From the NCBI RefSeq assembly GCF_020991415.1, contig NZ_JAJMOY010000009.1, forward strand, positions 1-64,000: a stretch of 64,000 bases of DNA, given 5' to 3'. Numbering within the stretch: position 1 is the first letter of the stretch; every line of letters begins with the position of its first letter. Origin of the DNA: Flavobacterium sp. ENC. Its GTDB lineage: Bacteria > Bacteroidota > Bacteroidia > Flavobacteriales > Flavobacteriaceae. The position numbers and the translations under genes were made by a program. The notes beneath the pieces were generated by a model, which worked only from the letters and a program-made list of their open reading frames with translations, ran no database searches and was not told the DNA's origin. Positions 17,370-27,095 of the stretch are shown here, one piece after another.

Positions 17370-20300
17370 TTAAAATTCAACATTCATTCCAAACGTAATG
17401 GTACGGTTGGTAGGATAACGCCCTGAATCAATTCCGCTCAGTAAAGCATTCTGATTATAGTCTCCAATTTCAGGATCATAACCCGTGTATTTGGTGAAAG
17501 TGTACAAATTCTGAACACTTGCATAAAATCTTAGTTTACTTAATTTGGTTTTAGAAAGAATATCCGATGGCAGATTGTAAGCAAAAGTTACCTGTGAAAT
17601 TCTCAAAAACGAACCATCTTCTACATAACGATCTGATATGGCAATATTCGGATGTCCGTCTCCGCCATCAGGTCTTGGATATTTTGCGTTCGGATTATCA
17701 GGCGTCCAGAAATCAGCAGCTTCTGCCAGTTGATTTTCGTAAAGACGCTGGTTTTTTGTCGCCGCTCTTCTGGTTAAGTTCATTACTTTACCTCCCTGAG
17801 AACCCTGAAGGAAAACAGTAAGATCTAAATTTTTATATTTGAATGTATTGTTCAGACCATACGTAAAATCAGGCATTGGATTCCCTATGTAAGTCAAATC
17901 TTTTTCATCGATTAACCCATCTTTATTCTGATCTACATATTCTACATCGCCCAAAACACTTTTTGTAGCTTTGTTACCCGTAAAAGGGATTGGAGCATTT
18001 GCAAGTTGTTCGTTGGTACGGATGATTCCAACCGTCTGATAGCCGTAAAACTGACCTATTGGCTGACCAACTTCACTTTTAGTAACTGTTTTGGTCGTAT
18101 AACCGTTCACCTGAACTTCTTTTATTAAATCAAAATTTTCGGCTAAACTTAATAGTTTGTTGTTATTTTTAGAGAAAATAGCCGTTACATCCCATGAAAA
18201 ATTAGGACTAAATTTATTTGAATATTTTAATGTAGCTTCTATACCCTGATTTCTCATACTTCCCAGATTTACTGTCGGCGCAGCCAGACCACCCTGATAC
18301 TGCTCTAAACCTGTCACATACGTTGGCAATGGCAGTACAAATAAAAATCCTGAAGATTGTTTTCTGTAAACGTCTACACTGGCATTCAGTTTTGATTTAA
18401 ACAAACTGAAATCAAGTCCTAAGTTGGTATCTTCTGCAGTCTGCCAGGTCAGCCCCGGATTTGCAATATTACCGGCAGTAAAGAAATTACCCAAAGCCGA
18501 TTTGATCGTTTGAATGTTAGAAAGGTACAAGCCTCCTCCAACAACCTGATTTCCGGTTTCACCGTAACCCGCCCTGAATTTAATATTGTCTACATAATCT
18601 CTCGTGCCTTCCATGAATTTCTCATTCGAAAGATTCCAGGCTCCGGAAATTGCGGGAAAGTAACCCCATCTTTTATCTTTGGCAAAATTAGAACTACCAT
18701 CAGCTCTTATGGTACCCTGAATACTGTACCTGTTATCAAAACTATAATTAAAAGTTCCGAAAAAAGAGTACAGGGCATTGCTTCCTTTATATTCACTTGC
18801 TACTAATGTATCCTGATCACCAAGATTGATAGAATGAACGTCATTACTTAATAGTCCGCCAATAGACTGACTGTTTCCAAACCAGGTTGCATCTGTAGCT
18901 TCCTGAGCACCAATAAAATTAAAGCTGTGTTTTCCTAAAGAAAATCGGTATGTCAGCATATTTTTAATATTTAACTGATACCAGGTATTCGCTCTTTCCT
19001 GAAGCTGGTTTACTTTATTTACAGCAGCTCCCCAAACATAAGTAGGCTGGAAGGCTTCAAAATTCTGAAGCGAGGTATTCGCTCCCAATTCGAAACGGTA
19101 TTCTAATCCTTTCGCTAATCTAAAAGTGGAATAAAAATTCCCCTGAAAATTCTTTTGTACTAAATAATTGGTATTCATTAAAGTACTCGCCACCGGATTA
19201 ATCCACGCACCCTGCGAGCCATCCTGAGGAGGTCCTGCATAACTGCCATCTAAATTTCTAACCGCAACATCGGGAGTAGATAATATAGTGGTACCTATAA
19301 TACCATCACTATATCCTTCAATGGTAATGTTCTGATTGGTGATCCCTGCTGTCAGGTTAACTCCCATTGTCAGCCAGTCTTTTACTTTTGATTCAAAATT
19401 AGTTTTGAAAGTATATCTTTTGAAATCAGATCCTATGACCACACCATCCTGATTCAGGTAAGATCCTGAAACATAATAATTCGTGCTGTCATTCGCCCCT
19501 GAAAAAGATAACTGGTGGCTTGTCATTAAGGCTGTTCTGTATATTTCGTCCTGCCAGTTGGTTCCGTTACCTAAAACAGAAGGCACAGCAAACTCGTCAC
19601 GCGGTGCCACACCATAATATTGTGCCAATGCATTTTGTTGTGTCGCATACTGGCTTAAATTCATTGTTTTCAGTAATCTCGTTACATCCTGTACCGAAAA
19701 TGCAGTATCATATGTTATTCTTCCGGCACCTTTTTTACCTCTTTTAGTCGTAATAATAACCACTCCGTTAGAAGCTCTTGAACCGTAAATAGCGGTAGAA
19801 GCCGCATCTTTTAAGATATCCATCGTTTCAATATCGTTTGGATTCAGAAATGCCAGCGGGCTATTGGTTACACTACCTGTATTGGTTCCGATGTATCCAC
19901 TTACAATCGTTCCTCCCGTAGCCTGACTGGTAGCATCACCCGAAATTGGAATACCGTCTACTATATATAAAGGTTCGTTGCTGCCTCCCAAAGAAGCATT
20001 TCCACGAATTTTTACCGAAACACTTCCTCCCGGTTTTCCGGAATTATTAGTCACGACAACCCCTGCAGCTCTTCCCTGCAACATCTGCTCGATCGTAACT
20101 TGCTGGGAATCCTTGAAATCTTTTGATGACACAGAAGAAACTGCCCCTGTAATATCTTTTCTCTTCTGGCTTCTATATCCGACATTTACCAATACTTCAC
20201 GTAAATCTTCAGCGTTAAGTCTCAGGACCACATTAACAGGCCCGCCATTTTTTACATTAACGGTCTGAGTAACATATCCAATAAATGAAACTGAAATGCT

Positions 20301-20537
20301 GGAGTTAGCGGGAGCATCAATAACATACTTTCCATCAAAATCTGTTGAAGTTGTTTTTTTAGTACTAACTACCGTAATATTTGCTCCGGGAATAGAAAGT
20401 CCCTTATCATCAGACACGACTCCTGTAACTTTTACCTGAGCAGTAATACAATTACTCGTCAGCAACAAAAATAAAATCAAAGGAACCGCTATGTGGTTAG
20501 CATTCCAATGAATGAAATTAGTCATTAGTTTTTTCAT
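17370..20537 (-). CDS. SusC/RagA-family TonB-dependent transporter
   Basis: Outer-membrane TonB-dependent transporter of 1055 residues that imports oligosaccharides with the SusD partner. A signal peptide (LLLTSNCITAQ) is followed by a carboxypeptidase-regulatory-like Ig domain at about 34-115 (VTGVVSDDKGLSIPGANITV), a TonB-box region, the plug (DITGAVSSVSSKDF; PLYIVDGIPISGD; DILKDAASTAIYGSRASNG) and a long beta-barrel ending in ITFGMNVEF. It is the first gene of the minus wing and lies about 310 bases downstream of the AraC regulator, so a promoter is expected in that spacer. Confidence 0.97.
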   Translation of the reverse strand: MKKLMTNFIHWNANHIAVPLILFLLLTSNCITAQVKVTGVVSDDKGLSIPGANITVVSTKKTTSTDFDGKYVIDAPANSSISVSFIGYVTQTVNVKNGGPVNVVLRLNAEDLREVLVNVGYRSQKRKDITGAVSSVSSKDFKDSQQVTIEQMLQGRAAGVVVTNNSGKPGGSVSVKIRGNASLGGSNEPLYIVDGIPISGDATSQATGGTIVSGYIGTNTGSVTNSPLAFLNPNDIETMDILKDAASTAIYGSRASNGVVIITTKRGKKGAGRITYDTAFSVQDVTRLLKTMNLSQYATQQNALAQYYGVAPRDEFAVPSVLGNGTNWQDEIYRTALMTSHQLSFSGANDSTNYYVSGSYLNQDGVVIGSDFKRYTFKTNFESKVKDWLTMGVNLTAGITNQNITIEGYSDGIIGTTILSTPDVAVRNLDGSYAGPPQDGSQGAWINPVASTLMNTNYLVQKNFQGNFYSTFRLAKGLEYRFELGANTSLQNFEAFQPTYVWGAAVNKVNQLQERANTWYQLNIKNMLTYRFSLGKHSFNFIGAQEATDATWFGNSQSIGGLLSNDVHSINLGDQDTLVASEYKGSNALYSFFGTFNYSFDNRYSIQGTIRADGSSNFAKDKRWGYFPAISGAWNLSNEKFMEGTRDYVDNIKFRAGYGETGNQVVGGGLYLSNIQTIKSALGNFFTAGNIANPGLTWQTAEDTNLGLDFSLFKSKLNASVDVYRKQSSGFLFVLPLPTYVTGLEQYQGGLAAPTVNLGSMRNQGIEATLKYSNKFSPNFSWDVTAIFSKNNNKLLSLAENFDLIKEVQVNGYTTKTVTKSEVGQPIGQFYGYQTVGIIRTNEQLANAPIPFTGNKATKSVLGDVEYVDQNKDGLIDEKDLTYIGNPMPDFTYGLNNTFKYKNLDLTVFLQGSQGGKVMNLTRRAATKNQRLYENQLAEAADFWTPDNPNAKYPRPDGGDGHPNIAISDRYVEDGSFLRISQVTFAYNLPSDILSKTKLSKLRFYASVQNLYTFTKYTGYDPEIGDYNQNALLSGIDSGRYPTNRTITFGMNVEF

Positions 20538-20849
20538 AATAATGTTTGGTTAGTTTAAATTAGTATTGTTATAATTAAGCAATAAAGAGTTGGTTATTAT
20601 TTTCTTAAATTATTTAACAAATCTATAACAGAAGGAAACAGCAAATCGATAGTATTATATCATTTAATGATAATATTTTTACTATACCGGTTTAAAAAAA
20701 CATATATAAAAATAATTTCAGTTAAAAATTGCATTATTCGCAATCAACATCCGCTATTTGAATATGAATTATAAATTAAAATTAACGAATCGCTGAAAAT
20801 GCAAACGATTTCGTTAAAAATAATATTTGTTTGTGCAAAAAAAGTATCA
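20538..20849. other. Spacer between the AraC gene and susC
   Basis: A 312-base AT-rich spacer that should contain the susC promoter and any regulator sites. The only clear structure I see is the inverted repeat at 20782-20817; I see no ORF. Confidence 0.6.
20782..20817 (-). terminator. Inverted repeat after the AraC gene (weak terminator or operator)
   Basis: On the minus strand TTAACGAAATCG pairs with CGATTCGTTAA (one bulge) across a 13-base loop, followed by TTTTAATTT, 33 bases after the regulator stop codon. It could end the regulator message. Because it also lies in the susC upstream region, a binding site is a second possibility. Confidence 0.45.
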
Positions 20850-21728
20850 CTACAGAATACGCTTTAATCCAGAAAAATCTTCCCTATACTGACTTGGCGT
20901 ACAATTTTTAGTAGCTTTAAAACTACGATTGAAGTTCGCAATATTATTAAAGCCGGATTTAAAAGCAACCTCTGAAACGCTCATATCCTTTTCTACAAGC
21001 CAGCGGGCCGCATATCCGATACGGATATCATTTATATAATTGACAAAAGTTTTGCCGGTGCGTTTTTTTATAAACCGATTAAAGGAAATAATTGACATGC
21101 TGGCGACATTGGCAACATCTTCCAGCGTAATTTTTTCTGCAAAATGTTTCTGCACATATTCGTAAACCAGCTTCATTTTATCATAGTCATCAAACGTATC
21201 ATAATCTACTGTATAAGTAGAAAGCAATCGCTGATTCCTGGAGTTCGCCAGATCATATAATAAAGAAGTAATTTCCAAAAAGTAATCCATTCCGTCTAAT
21301 TTTGAGAGTCTTACCAATCTTGGCGTCAATTCTTCAGCTACTTTTTTGGAAAAAAGAATGCCATGAATGGAACGATTGAACATATCACGAATCGGATTCA
21401 TAATACGTCTGGAAAGAAAAGATTCAGGAAAAAGATCGTTGTGAAACTGAATTGTAATTTCATGTATTTTTTTACTCGTACATTTATTTAACTCCCAGCC
21501 GTGATATAAATTCGGACCGATTAAAACCAGTTCAACATTGTCAATTTCTTCTATGTTATCTCCTACAACACGCTTCACTCCTTTTCCGTTTAAGATAAAA
21601 TTGATCTCAAATTCCGGATGATAATGTACCGGAAAATCGAAACTATCCTTCACCCTGTCAAAAACTAAAAAACTGTCTCCGGCCGAAAGCGGCGCAATTT
21701 CTCTGTAAAAATTCTTGGAACTACTCAT
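20850..21728 (-). CDS. AraC-family transcriptional regulator of the mannan locus
   Basis: A 292-residue cytoplasmic regulator. The N-terminal cupin-like ligand-binding domain (about 10-110, with FPVHYHPEFEINFILNGKG) precedes a C-terminal double helix-turn-helix of AraC type (about 185-288, with ITLEDVANVASMSIISFNRF and MSVSEVAFKSGFNNIANFNR, ending in TPSQYRE). I chose the ATG at 21728; the in-frame TTG at 21773 adds 15 poorly structured residues. It lies between the two divergent wings, so it is the best candidate for sensing an intracellular mannan breakdown product. The ligand is inferred, not seen. Confidence 0.92.
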   Translation of the reverse strand: MSSSKNFYREIAPLSAGDSFLVFDRVKDSFDFPVHYHPEFEINFILNGKGVKRVVGDNIEEIDNVELVLIGPNLYHGWELNKCTSKKIHEITIQFHNDLFPESFLSRRIMNPIRDMFNRSIHGILFSKKVAEELTPRLVRLSKLDGMDYFLEITSLLYDLANSRNQRLLSTYTVDYDTFDDYDKMKLVYEYVQKHFAEKITLEDVANVASMSIISFNRFIKKRTGKTFVNYINDIRIGYAARWLVEKDMSVSEVAFKSGFNNIANFNRSFKATKNCTPSQYREDFSGLKRIL

Positions 21729-22030
21729 CTTAAATTGGTTTTTAGAAGTGGTATTTGATTTTTTTATTTGCAATAATATGATATATAATTGATAAAATAA
21801 TATTAATTATACGATATACATCCGTTTATCTTTGAAAAATAGAATTATCATTTTTACAAAAAGAGTATTAATAATAAACATTAATCATTTTTAATAGAAT
21901 ATCTTTTTAAAGTTTTAATAATTTTAGCCGGCAAAGCATAGTGAATTATCGATTAAAAAAACAAGTAGTCCGGGATTGGATATTAAATAAGGAATTGGAG
22001 CCTATTATACTGAAAACAAACTTATTCGTA
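21729..22030. promoter_or_regulatory. Divergent spacer between the AraC gene and the GH26 operon
   Basis: A 302-base, very AT-rich spacer that must hold the promoters for the regulator and for the plus wing. I do not find an exact TAnnTTTG box. TAATTTTA near 21918 is one mismatch away. No ORF is supported apart from a GTG extension of the GH26 frame. Confidence 0.45.
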
Positions 22031-23173
22031 ATGAAAAAAAATATTTTAATGTTCATAACCTCAGTATTCATTGGAACTTCCTGTTCTTCGCAGCGTATTG
22101 GGACTAATACTAATTTGTCACTTTCAGATAAAAAAGCAACACCTGAGACTGTTTCCTTATATAAAAAACTGACTCAACTGACTCAAAAAGGTTTCCTCTT
22201 TGGCCATCAGGATGATCTGGCGTATGGGGTAAACTGGAAATACGAAGACGGACGCAGCGATGTAAAAGAGGTTACAGGTGATTATCCCGCCCTGTACGGA
22301 TGGGACATTGCCGGTTTAGAAAAAGACGAAAGCAATAATATAGACGGGGTTCCTTTTGCCAAAATGAAACAATACATTCAGGAAGCCAATCAAAGAGGCG
22401 GAATCTCGACCATAAGCTGGCATTTTGACAATCCCGCTACCGGAAAAAGTGCCTGGGACAACACGCCAAATTCACTAAAGACGATTTTGCCCGGCGGGGA
22501 AAACCATCAAAAATTTACTTCATGGTTAGACAAAGCGGCAGCTTTCTTCCTGTCCTTAAAAGATCATAAAGAAAAAAACATTCCGATTCTTTTCAGACCG
22601 TATCATGAGCTTACCGGCGGATGGTTTTGGTGGGGAAAAGGCAATTGCACGCCGGAAGAATTTAAAGCCGCCTGGAAATTTACTTTCGAATACCTGCAGA
22701 AAAAAGGGGTCCATAATTTAATTTACAGCTACAACACCGGCAGTTTTGATTCTAAAGAAGACTTTTTGGCCCATTATCCGGGCGACAATTATGTCGATAT
22801 GCTGAGTTTTGACGCTTACCAGAACAATGATGATAAAGAAGGGAAAAAGTTTATTGAAGGCGTTCAGAAACAACTTAAAATCTTAAATGAAATCGGCTTA
22901 GAGAAACACAAACCTATTGCATTGGCAGAAGCAGGATACGAGGCCATTCCTGATGCCAACTGGTGGACCGGAACTTTACTAAAAGCCATTGGAGACTATA
23001 AAATTTCTTATGTTTTACTCTGGAGAAACCACGGCTGGCAGGAGAAAGAACAGAAAATGCATTATTATGTTCCGTATTCCGGACAGCCAAGCGAGAAAGA
23101 TTTTGTTGATTTTTACAAGCTCGAAAAAACATTATTCGAAAAAGACCTTAAAAAATTAAAAATTGAGAATTAA
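22031..23173 (+). CDS. GH26 endo-beta-1,4-mannanase (lipoprotein), first copy
   Basis: A 380-residue family 26 glycoside hydrolase that hydrolyses the beta-1,4-mannan backbone. In the Bacteroides counterpart of this gene order the enzyme mainly releases mannobiose. The signal peptide has lipobox GTSCSS, so it is membrane-anchored. The acid/base is Glu193 in RPYHELTGGWFWWG and the nucleophile is Glu300 in IALAEAGYE. The start at 22031 (MKKNILMF) restores the signal peptide; the GTG at 21941 does not. It is the first gene of the plus wing, upstream of the symporter. Confidence 0.94.
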   Translation: MKKNILMFITSVFIGTSCSSQRIGTNTNLSLSDKKATPETVSLYKKLTQLTQKGFLFGHQDDLAYGVNWKYEDGRSDVKEVTGDYPALYGWDIAGLEKDESNNIDGVPFAKMKQYIQEANQRGGISTISWHFDNPATGKSAWDNTPNSLKTILPGGENHQKFTSWLDKAAAFFLSLKDHKEKNIPILFRPYHELTGGWFWWGKGNCTPEEFKAAWKFTFEYLQKKGVHNLIYSYNTGSFDSKEDFLAHYPGDNYVDMLSFDAYQNNDDKEGKKFIEGVQKQLKILNEIGLEKHKPIALAEAGYEAIPDANWWTGTLLKAIGDYKISYVLLWRNHGWQEKEQKMHYYVPYSGQPSEKDFVDFYKLEKTLFEKDLKKLKIEN

Positions 23174-23261
23174 AAATCTGCCTGATCTGCGTGCAAAAAA
23201 AACAGCACACAGAAAGAAAACAACTAACTAAATATAAACCACAACAATTAAAAAATAACTG

Positions 23262-24653
23262 ATGCACGACAAAATTAGTTTAAAAGAAAAAGTAGGTTAC
23301 GGTCTTGGAGATGCTGCATCTTCAATGTTCTGGAAAATCTTCAGCATGTACCTTTTATTTTTCTACACCGATGTTTTCGGATTGGCACCAGCCGTTGTCG
23401 GAACCATGTTTCTGATTACCCGAATCTGGGATTCCTGTTTTGATCCTATCGTTGGAATCATTGCTGACCGCACGAAAAGCAAATGGGGAAAGTTCAGGCC
23501 TTATCTGTTATGGGTGGCCCTGCCTTTTGCTGTCATTGGAGTACTAACTTTTTACACCCCTGATTTTGACGAAAAAGGAAAAATCATCTATGCCTATGTT
23601 ACCTACTCAGCCATGATGATGATTTATTCTTTAATCAATGTCCCGTATGCATCACTTTTGGGTGTCATGTCGTCTGACCGAAAAGAAAGAACAACACTTT
23701 CCTCCTACCGTATGGTTTTTGCCTTTGGCGGAAGTCTCCTGGCGCTGTGGCTGATTGAACCTTTGGTAAATTATTTCGGCGGAAGCCTGAACTCTAAATC
23801 GGGATGGCTCGCTACCATTTCAGTATTTGGCTTGATTACCACTGCTTTTTTCTGGGGTTGCTTTTTCTTCACGAAAGAAAGGGTAAAACCTATTGCCGAC
23901 GAAAAAAACGATTTAAAGGAAGACTTAAAAGATTTACTAAAAAATAAACCCTGGTGGATTTTACTGGGAGCCGGAATTGGTGCCTTGGTATTCAATTCCA
24001 TCCGTGACGGAGCAGCAGTATATTACTTTAAATATTATGTAAGCGGCAATATAAACTTTGACTTTTCACTGTTTGGAACTGATTTTCACATGACGCCAAC
24101 CTCCATTTATTTGGTTTTAGGCCAGGCAGCCAATATCATCGGAGTTATCATTGCGACTCCCATTGCAAACCGAATAGGTAAAAAGAAAACTTTTTTTGGC
24201 GCCATGGCTTTGGCAGCGCTTCTGAGTCTGATTTTCTATTTCTTCGGAAAAGAAGATATTTTCCTGATCATGGGGTTCCAGGTGCTGATCAGTATTTGTG
24301 CAGGCTGTATTTTTCCTTTAATCTGGTCGATGTATGCTGACAGCGCCGATTATTCAGAATGGAAACAAGGACGCAGGGCGACCGGACTGGTTTTTTCCGC
24401 TTCCTCCATGTCACAAAAATTCGGATGGACGATTGGCGGTGCAGGAACCGGATGGCTTTTGGGCTATTACGGCTTTCAGGCCAACGTAGAGCAAACCACA
24501 GTGACTCAAAACGGAATACAATTAATGTTAAGTATACTCCCTGCAATCGCAGCAGTTATCTCAGTAGCTTTTATTTTGTTTTATCCTTTATCCGAAGAAA
24601 AATTACAAACCATAGAACAGGATTTAAACGAAAAAAGAGACCTCAACAATTAA
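23262..24653 (+). CDS. GPH-family sugar:cation symporter (probable mannobiose importer)
   Basis: Inner-membrane transporter of 463 residues with about twelve predicted membrane helices. The N-terminal block (KVGYGLGDAASSMFWKIF, FYTDVFGLAPAVVGTMFL, RIWDSCFDPIVGIIADRT, KWGKFRPYLLW) is the signature of the glycoside-pentoside-hexuronide family. In the Bacteroides mannan gene set a member of this family sits between GH26 and GH130, and it is thought to carry mannobiose into the cytoplasm. Here it lies 88 bases after GH26 and 28 bases before GH130. Confidence 0.94.
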   Translation: MHDKISLKEKVGYGLGDAASSMFWKIFSMYLLFFYTDVFGLAPAVVGTMFLITRIWDSCFDPIVGIIADRTKSKWGKFRPYLLWVALPFAVIGVLTFYTPDFDEKGKIIYAYVTYSAMMMIYSLINVPYASLLGVMSSDRKERTTLSSYRMVFAFGGSLLALWLIEPLVNYFGGSLNSKSGWLATISVFGLITTAFFWGCFFFTKERVKPIADEKNDLKEDLKDLLKNKPWWILLGAGIGALVFNSIRDGAAVYYFKYYVSGNINFDFSLFGTDFHMTPTSIYLVLGQAANIIGVIIATPIANRIGKKKTFFGAMALAALLSLIFYFFGKEDIFLIMGFQVLISICAGCIFPLIWSMYADSADYSEWKQGRRATGLVFSASSMSQKFGWTIGGAGTGWLLGYYGFQANVEQTTVTQNGIQLMLSILPAIAAVISVAFILFYPLSEEKLQTIEQDLNEKRDLNN

Positions 24654-24681
24654 AAAAATACAGATACAGAAATCGATTATT

Positions 24682-25872
24682 ATGACAACAATAGCCACTT
24701 CAACTACATTTCAGGATAGAAAAGTAGCATTAGAAAAAGAACATACCACACTGATTGAGCAAAGAAATGCTCCTCAGGACACTATCGGAAACGGTATATA
24801 CCAACGCTACAAAAATCCTGTAGTTACAGCAGCGCACGTTCCTTTAAACTGGCGTTTTGACCTCAACGAGGAAACCAATCCTTTCCTGCAGGAACGAATC
24901 GGAATTAACGCCGCCTTTAATGCAGGAGCCATCAAATGGAACGAAAAATACCTGCTTGCCGTTCGCGTAGAAGGAATCGACAGAAAGTCTTTTTTCGCAA
25001 TAGCGGAAAGTCCAAACGGAGTGGATCATTTTAAATTTTGGGAAAAACCATGTGTGATTCCGCAAACCGAAGAACCGGACACCAACGTGTACGATATGCG
25101 TCTGATTCACCATGAAGACGGTTGGGTATACGGTATTTTCTGTACCGAAAGAAAAGATCCTAAAGCACCAAAGGGCGATACAAGTTCGGCGGTAGCCAAT
25201 GCAGGTATCGTTCGTTCTAAAGATTTGGTAAATTGGGAAAGGTTACCGGATTTAATTTCGAATACAGGCCAGCAGCGCAATGTGGTTTTACATCCCGAAT
25301 TTGTAAATGGAAAATACGCTTTATACACCCGTCCGCAAGATGGTTTTATTGATGTTGGAAATGGCGGCGGAATTGGTTTGGGCTACATCGACGATATGGC
25401 AAACCCGGTGGTAAAAGACGAAAAAATCATCTTCGGAAAAAAATACCATACGATCTACGAATTAAAAAATGGCGCCGGTCCTGCTCCTATCAAAACAGAA
25501 AAAGGATGGCTGCATTTGGCACACGGGGTTCGAAATACCGCTGCAGGTTTGCGTTACACGCTATACATGTTCATGACCGATTTGCATGATATTGCCAAAG
25601 TCACCCATGTTCCTGCCGGGCATTTTATGGGCCCTGAAGGGATCGAAAGAGTGGGCGATGTATCGAATGTATTATTTACCAACGGCTGGATCGAAGATAC
25701 TGACGGAACTGTTTTTATTTATTACGCCTCCTCAGACACGAGAATGCATGTGGCTGTTTCATCGGTAGAAAAATTAACTGATTACGTCATGAATACGCCT
25801 GAAGATACTTTTATTTCGGCAGGTTCTGTCCATACAATCATCAGTCAGATTGATAAAAATAACGCCATATAA
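24682..25872 (+). CDS. GH130 phosphorylase, probable 4-O-beta-mannosyl-glucose phosphorylase
   Basis: Cytoplasmic 396-residue glycoside phosphorylase without a signal peptide. By family (GH130 subfamily 1) it converts mannosyl-beta-1,4-glucose and phosphate to mannose-1-phosphate and glucose. The block TNVYDMRLIHHEDGW contains Asp138, the expected catalytic acid. NPVVTAAHVPLNWRFDL and ERIGINAAFNAGA near the N-terminus and HGVRNTAAGLRY near residue 275 are characteristic. The length matches characterised mannosyl-glucose phosphorylases. It directly abuts the epimerase gene that supplies its substrate, which supports this assignment over other GH130 activities. Confidence 0.93.
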   Translation: MTTIATSTTFQDRKVALEKEHTTLIEQRNAPQDTIGNGIYQRYKNPVVTAAHVPLNWRFDLNEETNPFLQERIGINAAFNAGAIKWNEKYLLAVRVEGIDRKSFFAIAESPNGVDHFKFWEKPCVIPQTEEPDTNVYDMRLIHHEDGWVYGIFCTERKDPKAPKGDTSSAVANAGIVRSKDLVNWERLPDLISNTGQQRNVVLHPEFVNGKYALYTRPQDGFIDVGNGGGIGLGYIDDMANPVVKDEKIIFGKKYHTIYELKNGAGPAPIKTEKGWLHLAHGVRNTAAGLRYTLYMFMTDLHDIAKVTHVPAGHFMGPEGIERVGDVSNVLFTNGWIEDTDGTVFIYYASSDTRMHVAVSSVEKLTDYVMNTPEDTFISAGSVHTIISQIDKNNAI

Positions 25873-27069
25873 TTGATCGTGTCAGTACAACTAAAGCAAC
25901 TCAAAACCGAATTAGCAGCAGAGCTTGAAAACATTTTAAGCTATTGGTCCCAAAACGCAATCGATTCCCAAAATGATGGATTCGTCGGACAGATCGACCA
26001 TTCCGAAAACAGAATTGAAAATGCTGAAAAAGGTGCCGTGTTAAATGCCAGAATCTTATGGTCCTTTTCTTCAGGTTATCAGGTTACGAAAAAGGAAGAA
26101 CATAAAAAAATAGCACAAAGGGCTTTTGAGTACGTGTCGAATCATTTTTACGACACCGAATTTGGTGGTCTGTTCTGGAGCATCCATACTGATAAAACAC
26201 CAAAAGATACTAAGAATCAAATTTATGCTTTAGCTTTTGCTATTTACGGACTATCGGAATATTATGTTATTTCCAAAGACGAAAAAGCGTTAGAAATCGC
26301 CATTAATTTATATAAAAAAATTCAGAAGCACAGTTACGATCGGGTAAACAAAGGATATCTGGAAGCTTTCACAAGAGACTGGCAGCCAATTGAAGATCTG
26401 CGCCTGAGCGACAAGGATGCTAACGAAAAGAAAACGATGAACACGCATCTGCACATCGTAGAAGCCTATGCCAATCTCTTTAAAGTCTGGAAAGACAAAA
26501 CGCTTCAAAACGATATTATTGAACTTTTACAAACTATAGAAAAACATTTCATCAATACCGAAACCGGGCATTTACGTTTGTTTTTTGATGAAAACTGGAT
26601 CGAAAAACCAGACGTCATCTCCTACGGTCACGATATCGAAGCAGCCTGGCTTTTATTACAGTGTGCCGAAATTTCAGAAGATCAGACGCTAATCACTAAT
26701 TATAAAAAACATGCCGCTCAGATGGCAGAAGTGACCCAAGAAGGGCTGGACTCCGATGGCGGTTTATGGTACGAATTTGACGCTGAAAAGAACGAACTCG
26801 TTGCCGAAAAGCATTGGTGGGTTCAGGCTGAAGCCTTAATTGGCTTTTACAATGCTTACCAGATTACCGGTGATGAAAATTATTTAGACATCGTTTTCAA
26901 AAACTGGGATTTTATTAAAAACCACATTCTGGATGCTGAAAACGGAGAATGGTTTTGGGGAATTTACCGCGACTATTCTTTGATAGAAAAGGATAAGGCC
27001 GGTTTCTGGAAATGTCCCTATCACAATAGCCGCGCCTGTTTAGAACTTATTCACAGAATAAAAAACTAA
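25873..27069 (+). CDS. AGE-family epimerase, probable mannobiose/cellobiose 2-epimerase
   Basis: Cytoplasmic (alpha/alpha)6-barrel epimerase of up to 398 residues that should convert mannobiose to mannosyl-glucose. Catalytic histidine positions are visible at His192/His194 (MNTHLHIVEAY), His253 (SYGHDIEAAWLL) and His384 (KCPYHNSRACLE). There is no early ATG. The frame opens with TTG immediately after the GH130 stop, and a GTG follows at 25879, so the start is non-ATG and the gene is probably translationally coupled to GH130. The order symporter, GH130, epimerase matches the Bacteroides fragilis mannan cluster as I recall it. Confidence 0.92.
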   Translation: MIVSVQLKQLKTELAAELENILSYWSQNAIDSQNDGFVGQIDHSENRIENAEKGAVLNARILWSFSSGYQVTKKEEHKKIAQRAFEYVSNHFYDTEFGGLFWSIHTDKTPKDTKNQIYALAFAIYGLSEYYVISKDEKALEIAINLYKKIQKHSYDRVNKGYLEAFTRDWQPIEDLRLSDKDANEKKTMNTHLHIVEAYANLFKVWKDKTLQNDIIELLQTIEKHFINTETGHLRLFFDENWIEKPDVISYGHDIEAAWLLLQCAEISEDQTLITNYKKHAAQMAEVTQEGLDSDGGLWYEFDAEKNELVAEKHWWVQAEALIGFYNAYQITGDENYLDIVFKNWDFIKNHILDAENGEWFWGIYRDYSLIEKDKAGFWKCPYHNSRACLELIHRIKN

Positions 27070-27091
27070 CCTAACCTAACCTAACTACCTA
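27065..27091 (+). repeat. Short CTAAC tandem repeat before the second GH26 gene
   Basis: Four to five CTAAC units occupy the whole 26-base spacer between the epimerase stop and the GH26 ATG. It may affect translation initiation through slippage-driven length change. Confidence 0.7.
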
Positions 27092-27095
27092 ACCC

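Noticed and set aside
21941-22030. GTG-started N-terminal extension of the first GH26
   Set aside because: The extension precedes the lipoprotein signal peptide and would bury it; the ATG at 22031 is the coherent start.
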